A model generated the notes under the pieces. It made no database searches. It was given only the letters and a program-made list of their open reading frames with translations, and was not told where the DNA came from. This document shows positions 6,985 through 13,612 of a DNA stretch of 17,852 bases, piece after piece. Position 1 is the first letter of the stretch; every line of letters starts with the position of its first letter. Location of the stretch: the NCBI GenBank assembly GCA_023425025.1, contig JAFADG010000003.1, positions 1 to 17,852 on the forward strand, written 5' to 3'. The position numbers were made by a program, and so were the translations under genes. This stretch comes from Bacillota bacterium. Its GTDB lineage: Bacteria; Bacillota; Clostridia; Christensenellales; Aristaeellaceae.

Positions 6985-7929
6985 CTACACGATAAGACCG
7001 GTGAGCTCATCGGCCCCCAGCATCAGGTTCAGGCACTGCACCGCCGCTCCCGAGGCGCCCTTGCCCAGATTGTCAAACCTGGCGGCCAGCAGCACCCTTT
7101 CGTCATTGCCCGAAACCAAAATCTCCATATCGTCCCTGCCGGCAAGGCCCCCCGCCGGCAAAAAACCGCCCAGGGTTTCCTCCGCCCCCAAGGGAAGCAC
7201 ACGGACCAGCTTTTCGCCCTGATAACGGCTGGTGAGCAGCTCATGAATGGCCTTTTTCCACGGCTTGCCGATAAGCAGCCTTGTGTGCATGGGCACCGAT
7301 ACCACCATACCGCTGTAAAAATCCGCCACAATGGGGTTGAACATGGGTGCTTCCATAAGGCCGCACACCGCCTGCATTTCCGGCTGGTGCTTGTGGGATT
7401 GGATAAGTGCGTATTGCCGTGGGCTGTCAAGCAATGCAGATCGTCCCGCCGCCTCATATTCCGCGATCATTTTCTTGCCGCCGCCGGAATAGCCGGTTAC
7501 TGAATGGCACACCACGGGATAATCCGGCGGCAGGATGCCGGCTTTGACCAGCGGATACACGATGCCCGCAAACCCGCTGGCATGGCAGCCGGGAACGGAT
7601 ACCCTGGCGTCCTTTTTGATGGCCTTCCGGTGTTCCTGCGATAACTCAGGAAACCCGTAGGCCCAGCCGGATTTTGTACGGTGGGCGGTGGAAGCGTCCA
7701 GGATGCGGACATTTGATCCTTCCGCCAGTCGGACCGACTCCCTGGCCGCCTCGTCCGGCAGGCAAAGGATCGCGATATCGGCTTCGTGTATCTTTTTCCT
7801 TCGCTCCTGCGCATCCTTGCGCAAGGCATCATCAATGGCAATCAGCTGAATATCCTCCCGCCCCGCAAGCCGCCGGGCAATGCTCAGCCCCGTGGTGCCC
7901 TCCTGGCCGTCAATAAATACCTTCGCCAT
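6985..7929 (-). CDS. argC: N-acetyl-gamma-glutamyl-phosphate reductase, short (type 2) form
   Basis: This 314-residue enzyme reduces N-acetylglutamyl phosphate to the semialdehyde with NADPH. The dinucleotide-binding loop is DGQEGTTGLSIARR (7-20) and the active-site cysteine is C115 in SVPGCHASGF. GYSGGGKKMI near residue 155 is the substrate loop. At about 314 residues, with this compact loop, it matches the shorter second class of ArgC rather than the roughly 345-residue B. subtilis type. It is the first gene of the operon: GGAGGGG precedes the ATG, and a strong promoter with a candidate ARG box is directly upstream. Confidence 0.95.
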   Translation of the reverse strand: MAKVFIDGQEGTTGLSIARRLAGREDIQLIAIDDALRKDAQERRKKIHEADIAILCLPDEAARESVRLAEGSNVRILDASTAHRTKSGWAYGFPELSQEHRKAIKKDARVSVPGCHASGFAGIVYPLVKAGILPPDYPVVCHSVTGYSGGGKKMIAEYEAAGRSALLDSPRQYALIQSHKHQPEMQAVCGLMEAPMFNPIVADFYSGMVVSVPMHTRLLIGKPWKKAIHELLTSRYQGEKLVRVLPLGAEETLGGFLPAGGLAGRDDMEILVSGNDERVLLAARFDNLGKGASGAAVQCLNLMLGADELTGLIV

Positions 7930-7966
7930 CCGAGCCCCTCCAACAAAAGCATAATCATTCCGAATA

Positions 7967-7984
7967 TTTGAATAATTATACGTG
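7967..7984 (-). promoter_or_regulatory. Candidate ArgR/AhrC operator (ARG box) at the argC start site
   Basis: On the plus strand TTGAATAATTATACG (7968-7982) matches the known ARG-box pattern TGAAT-WWWW-ATTCA in all of the first half and three of five in the second. A further GAATATTTG half-like stretch follows at 7962-7970. The site lies directly downstream of the -10 box, where a bound arginine repressor would block transcription. AT-rich promoter sequence can mimic such a site, and argR is not in the window. Confidence 0.45.
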
Positions 7985-7985
7985 T

Positions 7986-8013
7986 ATTATACGGGTGAAA
8001 TGCGTATTGTCAA
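7986..8013 (-). promoter_or_regulatory. argCp: Sigma-A promoter of the argCJBDF operon
   Basis: On the minus strand, perfect TTGACA (8013-8008) and perfect TATAAT (7991-7986) are separated by 16 bp. The predicted start is near 7979, giving a leader of about 50 bases before the argC ATG. Such a strong promoter implies that repression, not activation, is the main control. Confidence 0.9.
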
Positions 8014-8042
8014 GGACTTTTTGGAATTTGATGATTTTTTCG

Positions 8043-8088
8043 CAAAACAAAAAGCCCCTGTTTTGCATTGCGTATGCAAAACGGGGGC
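8043..8088 (-). terminator. Terminator of the trpXYZ-type transporter operon
   Basis: The arms at 8054-8068 and 8074-8088 pair along all 15 positions (one G-T) around a five-base loop. On the minus strand the stem is followed by CTTTTTGTTTTG. It begins 15 bases beyond the ATPase stop codon and separates the transporter from the arg promoter. Confidence 0.88.
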
Positions 8089-8102
8089 CAAACAAATGCG
8101 CG

Positions 8103-8906
8103 CTATTTTTTGATCGACAGCAGCACCCGATCGTTATCCAGCCGGCTGCCGCTGTTTTTGGCAAAGCGGTCCAGCAGGTTTTCAACAGTCATGTCTGCTC
8201 TCTCCTGGCCCATTACATCCAGCACGATCCGACCGGCATCCATCATGATGGTCCTGTTGCCCAGGGCAAGCGCGGAAATCATGTTGTGGGTGATCATCAT
8301 GGTGGTGATCCCCTGCCGGGCGACAATCTCTTTTGTGATGTTCAGCACAATTTCCGCAGTGTTGGGGTCCAGGGCCGCGGTATGCTCGTCCAATAAAAGC
8401 AGCTTGGGAGAGGCGACGGTGGCCATTAAAAGCGTCATGGCCTGGCGCTGGCCGCCGGATAACAGCCCCACCTTGGTTTTCATGCGGTTTTCCAACCCCA
8501 TATGAAACTCCGCCAGCTTGTCGCGGAAAAATGCCTGGTCACTTTTTTTCACCGCCCGGGAAAACGGCCCCCGGTACTGCCTGGCGTGGGCCAGGGCCAG
8601 GTTTTCCTCAATGGTCATATCCGGCGCCGTGCCCTTCATGGGATCCTGGAACAGCCGGCCGATGACGCGGGCCCGTTTGTGCTCCCGCATCCAGGTAATG
8701 TCCCGGCCATCCAGCACGATTTTGCCTGTTTCCACATCATGGGTACCGCAGATGGCGTTGAACAGCGAGGATTTGCCCGCGCCGTTGGAGCCCAAAACCG
8801 TCACAAAGTCCCCCTTATCCAAATGCAGGGAGACATTGTCCAGCGCCTTATGCTCGTTGACCGTGCCCTTGGAAAAGAGCATGGAAAGATTCATTACATC
8901 AAGCAC
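8103..8906 (-). CDS. trpZ: ABC transporter ATP-binding protein, tryptophan-type (TrpZ-like)
   Basis: This 267-residue ATPase powers the importer encoded with it. Motifs in order are Walker A GSNGAGKSS (39-47), Q-loop Q87 in RLFQDP, signature LSGGQ (149-153), Walker B LLLLDE (169-174) and switch histidine H207. LFQDPMKGTAPDMTIEENLALA after the Q-loop is typical of the ATPases paired with PF04392-type binding proteins. The start is GTG at 8906, with AGGGAGG 9 bases upstream, and it overlaps the permease end by 8 bases, so the two are translationally coupled. A terminator follows immediately. Specificity for tryptophan is inferred from the operon's T-box, not from this subunit. Confidence 0.9.
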   Translation of the reverse strand: MLDVMNLSMLFSKGTVNEHKALDNVSLHLDKGDFVTVLGSNGAGKSSLFNAICGTHDVETGKIVLDGRDITWMREHKRARVIGRLFQDPMKGTAPDMTIEENLALAHARQYRGPFSRAVKKSDQAFFRDKLAEFHMGLENRMKTKVGLLSGGQRQAMTLLMATVASPKLLLLDEHTAALDPNTAEIVLNITKEIVARQGITTMMITHNMISALALGNRTIMMDAGRIVLDVMGQERADMTVENLLDRFAKNSGSRLDNDRVLLSIKK

Positions 8907-9807
8907 CGCGTGATCCCTCCCTCTTGCGCATGCCCCTTACAATGCCCTTGCGGATATGGGGAATGGCCAGCGCCGTGCCTACGATGACCGCGGCCACCAG
9001 CTTCAGGGCGTAAGGCGGGAAGAAGTTCGTGCGGAAGGCAAAGGCCAAAATCAGCCGATAGATAAACGAGCCCAGAATGCAGGAGATCAGCCCCACGGTA
9101 ACGCCGCGGCGGCCCAATACCACTTCGCCAATGATGACCGAAGCGATGCCCACCACCAGCATGCCGATGCCGGCGTTCACATCCGCAAAGCCCTGCAATT
9201 GGGATACCATGGCCCCGGACAGCGCCACCAGGCCGTTGGCCAGGGCAAGGGCCATCACCTTGACCCGGGACGCGTTGATGGAGGAGGAACGGACCATGTC
9301 CTCATTGTTGCCGGTGGCCCGGATGCTCAAACCAATATGCGTCTTGAAAAACCAGATCATAAAGCCTGCGCACAAAATAGCGAACAGAAAAGCGATGCCC
9401 GAGGCCACCAGATCCCGGCCCTCCTTGGCAATGCCGGGGAAAAGGCCGTACGCTGCCTTGAACAGCGTCTTGGACAGGGAGATATTGGGCGAACCGCCCA
9501 TCACGAACATGTTGACGGAATAGAGCCCGCTCATCACCAGTATGCCGGCCAGTATGGGATAAATGCCCGCCTTGGTCTGCAAAAGACCCGTGACCGCCCC
9601 CGCAAGCATGCCGCACAGGAGGGCAGCCGCCAAACCGGCAAAGGGGTGGCCGGCGGCGGTCAAAACCGCCGACACGGCCATCCCCAATGTGAAGCTTCCG
9701 TCCACCGTCAAATCCGGCGTGTTCAGTATCCGGAACGCGATATAGACGCCCAGCGCCAGAACGGCGTATACAAAGCCCTGTTGGGTGGCACCTATTAACT
9801 GGTTCAC
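8899..9807 (-). CDS. trpY: ABC transporter permease, tryptophan-type (TrpY-like)
   Basis: This 302-residue integral membrane protein belongs to the BPD_transp_2 (LivH-like) permease family and forms the channel of the importer. Many hydrophobic segments are visible, starting with FVYAVLALGVYIAFRIL. Family-typical text includes DLTVDGSFTLGMAV (about 30-43), the ATG-NNEDMVRSSSIN loop (the cytoplasmic contact with the ATPase) and GIASVIIGEVVLGRRG. I choose GTG at 9807 as the start because AAGGTGG lies 7 bases upstream and family similarity begins there. The frame stays open 47 codons further upstream, but that part is non-hydrophobic, basic and crosses a hairpin repeat. It overlaps the ATPase gene by 8 bases. 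Confidence 0.9.
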   Translation of the reverse strand: MNQLIGATQQGFVYAVLALGVYIAFRILNTPDLTVDGSFTLGMAVSAVLTAAGHPFAGLAAALLCGMLAGAVTGLLQTKAGIYPILAGILVMSGLYSVNMFVMGGSPNISLSKTLFKAAYGLFPGIAKEGRDLVASGIAFLFAILCAGFMIWFFKTHIGLSIRATGNNEDMVRSSSINASRVKVMALALANGLVALSGAMVSQLQGFADVNAGIGMLVVGIASVIIGEVVLGRRGVTVGLISCILGSFIYRLILAFAFRTNFFPPYALKLVAAVIVGTALAIPHIRKGIVRGMRKREGSRGA

Positions 9808-9881
9808 GACCTGTCCACCTTTCGGATATAGAGGTTGTCGTACCATCACCGCATGTGCTCTGATATTTGGGATGAAGGATT

Positions 9882-9926
9882 TCGCGTCTCCGGACGCGAC
9901 CAAAGGGCTTTCCGATCGCCCTTTGG
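9882..9926. repeat. REP-like double hairpin between trpX and trpY
   Basis: Two adjacent perfect hairpins occupy this stretch: TCGCGTC/GACGCGA with a four-base loop (9882-9899), and CCAAAGGGC/GCCCTTTGG with a nine-base loop (9900-9926). They lie in the 202-bp gap between the binding-protein stop and the permease start. There is no T-run, so they are not a classic terminator. Such structures often protect the upstream message from 3' exonucleases and so raise the ratio of binding protein to permease; that role is inferred here. Confidence 0.65.
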
Positions 9927-10009
9927 AAACCTTCGGACGCCATCGCATTGGATCGATATATTCATACGGCTAGACAAACACCCTTTGTTGCTCCATTTAC
10001 CTATGAGCC

Positions 10010-10972
10010 TTACTCCACAACCACCGCCGCCGCCAGCACATCCTCCGGCACGGTCACGCCAATCGCTTCCGCCGTGGTCTTGTTGATAACGGTGGTGAAT
10101 TCATCCACCATCACGGCGGGGATATCGGCAATAGCGGTGCCTTTCAAGTGCTTATCCACCATATCGGCCACGATGGCGCCGATCTGCGGATCGCTGATGG
10201 AAATGGTGGCAAAGGCGCCCGAATTGACCATAACGGCGGAGGAACCGTATACCGGGATCTTGGCGTCCTTTGCCACCTGGGCGATGACATCCATGGCATC
10301 CTGGATCACGCTGTCGTTGGGAATGAACATGCCGGTCACGCCCTGATCTACAAGGGACAGCGCGGCCTCGTACACTTCGGAACTGGAGGTGACGACGGCT
10401 TCCTTGTAGGTATAGCCGTTTTCATCCAAATACTTTTTGGCGTTCTCGATGGTGGTTACCGAGTTGACCTGGCTGGTGCAGTAGATCAGGCCAAAGTCCT
10501 TGGCATCGGGCGTCAGCTTCGCCGCCAGCTTGAAGTTTTCGCCGATGGGAATGGCGTTGGAAGCGCCGGTGGCGTTGCGGTCAGGCTTTTGCATATCGGT
10601 GAGCACGCCTGCGCCAAGAGGGTTGGCCACGGAGATAAAGAACACCGGGATACCGCTTTCCAGGTTGACCACGGTCTGGGCAGCGGGGGTAGCGATGGTG
10701 ACGATGAGATCGGCCTTTTCGTCGATGACGCCCTGGGCGATGGTTTGGAGATTGCTCATATCCCCGGAAGCATTTTTCTCGATAAAGACCATTTTATCCT
10801 CGGTGTACCCAAGCTCGCGCAGGCGGGCGATAAATCCTTCGCGCATGTCCTTGAAAGCGCCGTTTTCCACCAATTGCACGATGGCGACCTTGAGCGGCTG
10901 TTCGGCCAGGGCGCAGGAGGTTAAGAGCAGGGCGAGTACCAATGTGGCGGCCAAAGCTACGATTCTTTTCAT
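10010..10972 (-). CDS. trpX: ABC transporter substrate-binding lipoprotein, tryptophan-type (TrpX-like)
   Basis: This 320-residue binding protein belongs to the ABC_sub_bind family (PF04392). The signal peptide ends in the lipobox LLTSC with lipidation at C20, so the mature protein is anchored outside the membrane. Family-typical stretches are VAIVQLVENGAFKDMREGFIARL, the DLIVTIATPAAQTVV segment and the VYGSSAVMVNSGAFATISI segment near residue 243. GGAAGGAG lies 7 bases before the ATG. It is the first gene after a T-box leader with a UGG specifier, which points to tryptophan as the ligand. Published comparative genomics linked T-box-controlled members of this family to tryptophan (TrpXYZ). 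A tyrosine or other aromatic ligand is the main alternative. Confidence 0.88.
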   Translation of the reverse strand: MKRIVALAATLVLALLLTSCALAEQPLKVAIVQLVENGAFKDMREGFIARLRELGYTEDKMVFIEKNASGDMSNLQTIAQGVIDEKADLIVTIATPAAQTVVNLESGIPVFFISVANPLGAGVLTDMQKPDRNATGASNAIPIGENFKLAAKLTPDAKDFGLIYCTSQVNSVTTIENAKKYLDENGYTYKEAVVTSSSEVYEAALSLVDQGVTGMFIPNDSVIQDAMDVIAQVAKDAKIPVYGSSAVMVNSGAFATISISDPQIGAIVADMVDKHLKGTAIADIPAVMVDEFTTVINKTTAEAIGVTVPEDVLAAAVVVE

Positions 10973-11066
10973 GGGGATTCTCCTTCCGATTTTTCAAATG
11001 GGATTAGTGTATGCCATTTGTCGGAGAAGCTGCCACTGGGCCGGGCTTCAAATTTTTCCACCGCAT

Positions 11067-11100
11067 AAAAAAACACCTGTCCTTGTTTCAAGGACAGATG
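11067..11100 (-). terminator. Regulated terminator of the T-box leader
   Basis: On the minus strand CATCTGTCCTTG pairs over 12 bp with CAAGGACAGGTG across a three-base AAA loop and is followed by seven T. It begins 8 bases after the conserved T-box core, whose 3' flank (GCAGATG) competes for the antiterminator. This is the off state of the leader when tRNA is charged. Confidence 0.92.
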
Positions 11101-11326
11101 ATCAACATCTGCGGTACCACCTTGCTTGACAGCTATGCTGCCCGGCTCGCTAGGGTGCCGACACACCCCTCTCCCTTTCACGCTGGAGCTGCGTCACGGA
11201 ATACTCAGCTTGCACCTTTCCCCGTGCCCTCCGTGGTCCATTTGCCGCCCCGCTGTCTACCGGGCTTCCACCTGCCCCGGCTCTCTGTAAGCGCGCTTGC
11301 GGTTTGATCTCCACATCGTAGGTTTA
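11067..11326 (-). promoter_or_regulatory. T-box riboswitch, tryptophan (UGG) specifier
   Basis: Read on the minus strand, the leader has AGAGAGCCGGGG with the GGTGGAAGCCCGGTA loop of Stem I. Next is the specifier loop CAAATGGACC, with UGG at 11240-11238 followed by the usual ACC. Then comes the conserved T-box AAGGTGGTACCGCAG at 11123-11109, and last a terminator. Uncharged tRNA-Trp would pair with UGG and with the antiterminator bulge, preventing termination and switching on the transporter when tryptophan is scarce. The base after UGG in the bulge is U. It pairs best with a discriminator A, whereas bacterial tRNA-Trp usually has G73, so that contact would be a wobble. The 5' end is inferred from the promoter. 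Confidence 0.9.
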
Positions 11327-11333
11327 TGGCGAT

Positions 11334-11362
11334 ATTAAATCACAGCTTTTTTATTCTGTCAA
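11334..11362 (-). promoter_or_regulatory. Sigma-A promoter of the T-box leader and trpXYZ-type operon
   Basis: On the minus strand, perfect TTGACA (11362-11357) is followed after 17 bp by TTTAAT (11339-11334), four of six to consensus. An overlapping TAATAT two bases further on is an alternative -10. The start is expected near 11326, just before Stem I of the T-box. The promoter lies only about 30 bases beyond the stop of the metallophosphoesterase gene. Confidence 0.82.
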
Positions 11363-11391
11363 GCGAAAATTTGTACTGCAATAGATTTTTT

Positions 11392-11904
11392 TCACAGATA
11401 CATTCTCAGATTCAAAATCTGCGGATGTATTGATCCGTCCGCCCCGATTTCAATCAGCCCCGCGGTAGGGCCTTTGCCGGCGGGAATGGACACGGAACCG
11501 GGATTCATGAGCAGTATGCCGCTCTTCTCTTCCAGAAAGGCCCTGTGGGTATGACCGAACAGGGCAACGCGGCACCCTCTGTCCCTGGCGTCCTCCAGCA
11601 GCAGCTTGTCGGTGAACTTCACCCGCTGCCGGTGGCCGTGGGTCAAAAGTATCCAGAAGCCTGCGAAGGAGACGACCATCTCTTCCTTCAAATCCAGCAT
11701 GGCCGGATCGTTGTTCCCCCGTACGGCGTGGGTCACGGCAAGGGGATTGTGCTTTTTGACAAAGGGCAGCAAATCCGAAAAGTCATGTATGCCGTCGCCC
11801 AAAAAGGCGAACATGTCAACCTTGCCATGGAGCATGGCCGCCTCCATGGCGCCGCGCAAGGCTGTCACATCGCCGTGGCTGTCGCTGAAAAACGCAAGGC
11901 GCAT
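11392..11904 (-). CDS. ysnB: YfcE/YsnB-family metallophosphoesterase
   Basis: This 170-residue protein is a small two-metal phosphodiesterase of the MJ0936/YfcE type. All metal-binding blocks are present: DSHGD with D8 and H10, LGDG, RGNND, THGH and GHTH, followed by NPGS, in the order expected for the family. Its physiological substrate is not known; members act on phosphodiesters in vitro. I start it at 11904 (MRLAFFSDSHGD), one base after the stop of the rph-rdgB fusion, with AGGAA upstream. An alternative ATG seven codons earlier overlaps that gene. The order gerM-rph-rdgB-ysnB is the same as in B. subtilis, which supports orthology to YsnB. A hairpin spans its last codons. Confidence 0.9.
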   Translation of the reverse strand: MRLAFFSDSHGDVTALRGAMEAAMLHGKVDMFAFLGDGIHDFSDLLPFVKKHNPLAVTHAVRGNNDPAMLDLKEEMVVSFAGFWILLTHGHRQRVKFTDKLLLEDARDRGCRVALFGHTHRAFLEEKSGILLMNPGSVSIPAGKGPTAGLIEIGADGSIHPQILNLRMYL

Positions 11905-11905
11905 A

Positions 11906-13234
11906 TCACTTTTCCTGCCCGCCAAAGGCGCTTTTTACATAGGCCAGCATCTTTTCGGCCGCCCTGGCCCTGTGGCTGACGGCGTTCTTTTCCGCATCCG
12001 TCATCTGGGCAAAGGTTTTGCCCGTTTCATACAAAAACAGGGGATCATAGCCAAAGCCGCCGGTACCTTTCAGTTCATGCAAAATCACGCCCCCGCATTC
12101 CCCTTCCACCACCGCGGTCTTAATCCCCGGTGCGGCAAGGGCGATGGCGGAAACGAATCTGGCGTTGCGATTGGTTTCGCCTTCCAGCTTTTGCAAAAGC
12201 AGCGCATTGTTGGCCGCGTCGTTGCCGTGCTGACCGGCAAACCGGGCGGAATACACCCCCGGCGCGCCGCCCAGCGCATCCACCGCAAGGCCGCTGTCAT
12301 CCGCCAGCGCCCATTGGCCGGTAGCCTTGGCGACGGCTTCCGCCTTGATGGCGGCGTTCTTCGCAAAAGTTGCTCCGTTTTCCTCGATCTCACCTGTAAA
12401 CCCGGCGTCCAGCATGGAGACCACTTCAAAGAAGCCGCCAAACATGGTTTTCAGTTCCTTCAGCTTATGGACGTTGCCCGTGGCCGCCACCAGCAGGGGC
12501 TTTGGCGCGATGTGCCTGGCCGCTTCCCCAAGCGCCTCCCGCTGGGCTTGCATCAGGGTGCGCACGCCGCTTTCGCCAAGGGCTACAAGCGATTCCATTT
12601 CACATCTGGTAAAGGCCCGCCCTTCCCCCGTGCCCTGCAGCTCAATAAAATCCCCCAGGTCGTTCATGACCAGGTTCATATCCACCTGGGCGCCGCTGTC
12701 CTCCTGGTAGCAAAGGTCCAGGCAAGGCGCATCCTTCACCACGCCCACGCTGACGGCCGCCACCTGGCGGCAGATGGGCGAGCGCAAAAGCTTTCCCTGG
12801 GCGATCAGCTTGTCCACCGCCAGCGTAAGGGCCACAAAGGCCCCGGTAATGGAAGCGGTGCGGGTGCCGCCGTCGGCCTCCAATACATCACAGTCCAGGG
12901 TGATGGTCCGCTCCCCCAGCGCCTTCATATCTACCGCCTGCCGAAGGCTGCGGCCGATGAGCCGCTGAATCTCCACGCTGCGGCCATCCTTTTTGATGCC
13001 GTCCCGGGCCTTGCGCCGGCCGGTGGAGGCCGGCAGCATGGCGTATTCCGCCGTGACCCAGCCCTGGCCCTTGCCGCGCAGGAAAGGCGGCACCTCTTCT
13101 TCCACAGATGCCGTGCAGATCACCCTGGTCCTGCCCGTTTCAATCAGGCAGCTGCCATCCGCCGTGCCCACAAAGCCGGGAATAATTTTGCATGCCCGCG
13201 TTTCATCCGGCCTGCGGCCGTCGATTCTATCCAT
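11906..13234 (-). CDS. rph-rdgB: RNase PH / dITP-XTP pyrophosphatase (RdgB) fusion protein
   Basis: One 442-residue frame holds two enzymes. Residues 1-235 are RNase PH, a phosphorolytic 3' exonuclease that trims tRNA: RIDGRRPDETR at the start, GWVTAEYAMLP (58-68), EIQRLIGRSLRQ (88-99) and DCDVLEADGGTRTASITG (114-131). Residues 246-437 are a complete non-canonical purine NTP pyrophosphatase, which removes dITP and XTP: LLVAATGNVHKLKE (247-260), LADDSGLAVDALGGAPGVYSA (310-330), GFGYDPLF (393-400) and SHRARA (420-425). A linker of about ten residues joins them. In B. subtilis these are two adjacent genes, rph and ysnA. AGGAGGG lies 9 bases before the ATG. Such fusions are known in other Firmicutes. 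Confidence 0.95.
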   Translation of the reverse strand: MDRIDGRRPDETRACKIIPGFVGTADGSCLIETGRTRVICTASVEEEVPPFLRGKGQGWVTAEYAMLPASTGRRKARDGIKKDGRSVEIQRLIGRSLRQAVDMKALGERTITLDCDVLEADGGTRTASITGAFVALTLAVDKLIAQGKLLRSPICRQVAAVSVGVVKDAPCLDLCYQEDSGAQVDMNLVMNDLGDFIELQGTGEGRAFTRCEMESLVALGESGVRTLMQAQREALGEAARHIAPKPLLVAATGNVHKLKELKTMFGGFFEVVSMLDAGFTGEIEENGATFAKNAAIKAEAVAKATGQWALADDSGLAVDALGGAPGVYSARFAGQHGNDAANNALLLQKLEGETNRNARFVSAIALAAPGIKTAVVEGECGGVILHELKGTGGFGYDPLFLYETGKTFAQMTDAEKNAVSHRARAAEKMLAYVKSAFGGQEK

Positions 13235-13259
13235 AATGCTTGTCCCTCCTATGTCAAAT

Positions 13260-13318
13260 GAAAAGGGGCGGATTTGGCGCAGGCGGTTTCCCGAAAGCAG
13301 CCATGGCCGTCCCTTTTC
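13260..13318 (-). other. Long-range stem-loop in the leader of rph-rdgB
   Basis: GAAAAGGGGCGG (13260-13271) pairs with CCGTCCCTTTTC (13307-13318) over 12 bp with one G-T pair. A TGGC/GCCA pair inside it extends the structure. It ends about 25 bases upstream of the rph-rdgB start and just above its ribosome site. There is no T-run on either strand, so it is unlikely to be a simple terminator. An RNA-stability or leader role is possible; no known RNA family is recognised. Confidence 0.45.
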
Positions 13319-13420
13319 CGGAATCTCCCTAAGGTATCTTGTTCGGCTTGATTCCTAGAAATTCCTTCTACGACGTAACGGATCATGATATACCGGCAAA
13401 CATGCTGTACCCGCGGCTGG

Positions 13421-13545
13421 GCGGGCGGTTAATAACCGCCCCTACAACGCCGCATGTTTAATGAATGCACTGCCAGAGCTTGCGCAACCCATAAGAAAAG
13501 CCAATAAACTCCTTGTCGCCGTAGGGGCGATTATTCATCGCCCGC
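13421..13545. repeat. 125-bp MITE-like element with hairpin-forming terminal inverted repeats
   Basis: The 25-bp ends at 13421-13445 and 13521-13545 are inverted copies of each other at 22 of 25 positions. Each end also folds on itself (GGGCGGTTAATAACCGCCC on the left; GGGCGATTATTCATCGCCC on the right), and both carry GTAGGGGCG/CGCCCCTAC at the inner side. Blocks of this type are frequent between genes in gut Firmicutes, as I recall. The 75-bp middle holds no frame. It lies in the 378-bp gap between gerM and rph-rdgB; apart from this and the stem-loop at 13260-13318 I see nothing else there. Confidence 0.6.
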
Positions 13546-13612
13546 AGGCAGCGGCATAAGGCAATTGTCATAGAAAGAGCAAGATAGCATCAATCGCCCG
13601 CCTGCAGCATCA

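Noticed and set aside
9808..9948. 47-codon N-terminal extension of the trpY-like permease
   Set aside because: It crosses the hairpin repeat and has no membrane segment or ribosome site. GTG at 9807 has both a ribosome site and family similarity.
11606..13261. 551-codon plus-strand open frame opposite rph-rdgB
   Set aside because: It lies antisense to a fusion with complete motifs. Composition is low-complexity His/Gly/Ala/Arg, typical of a shadow frame.
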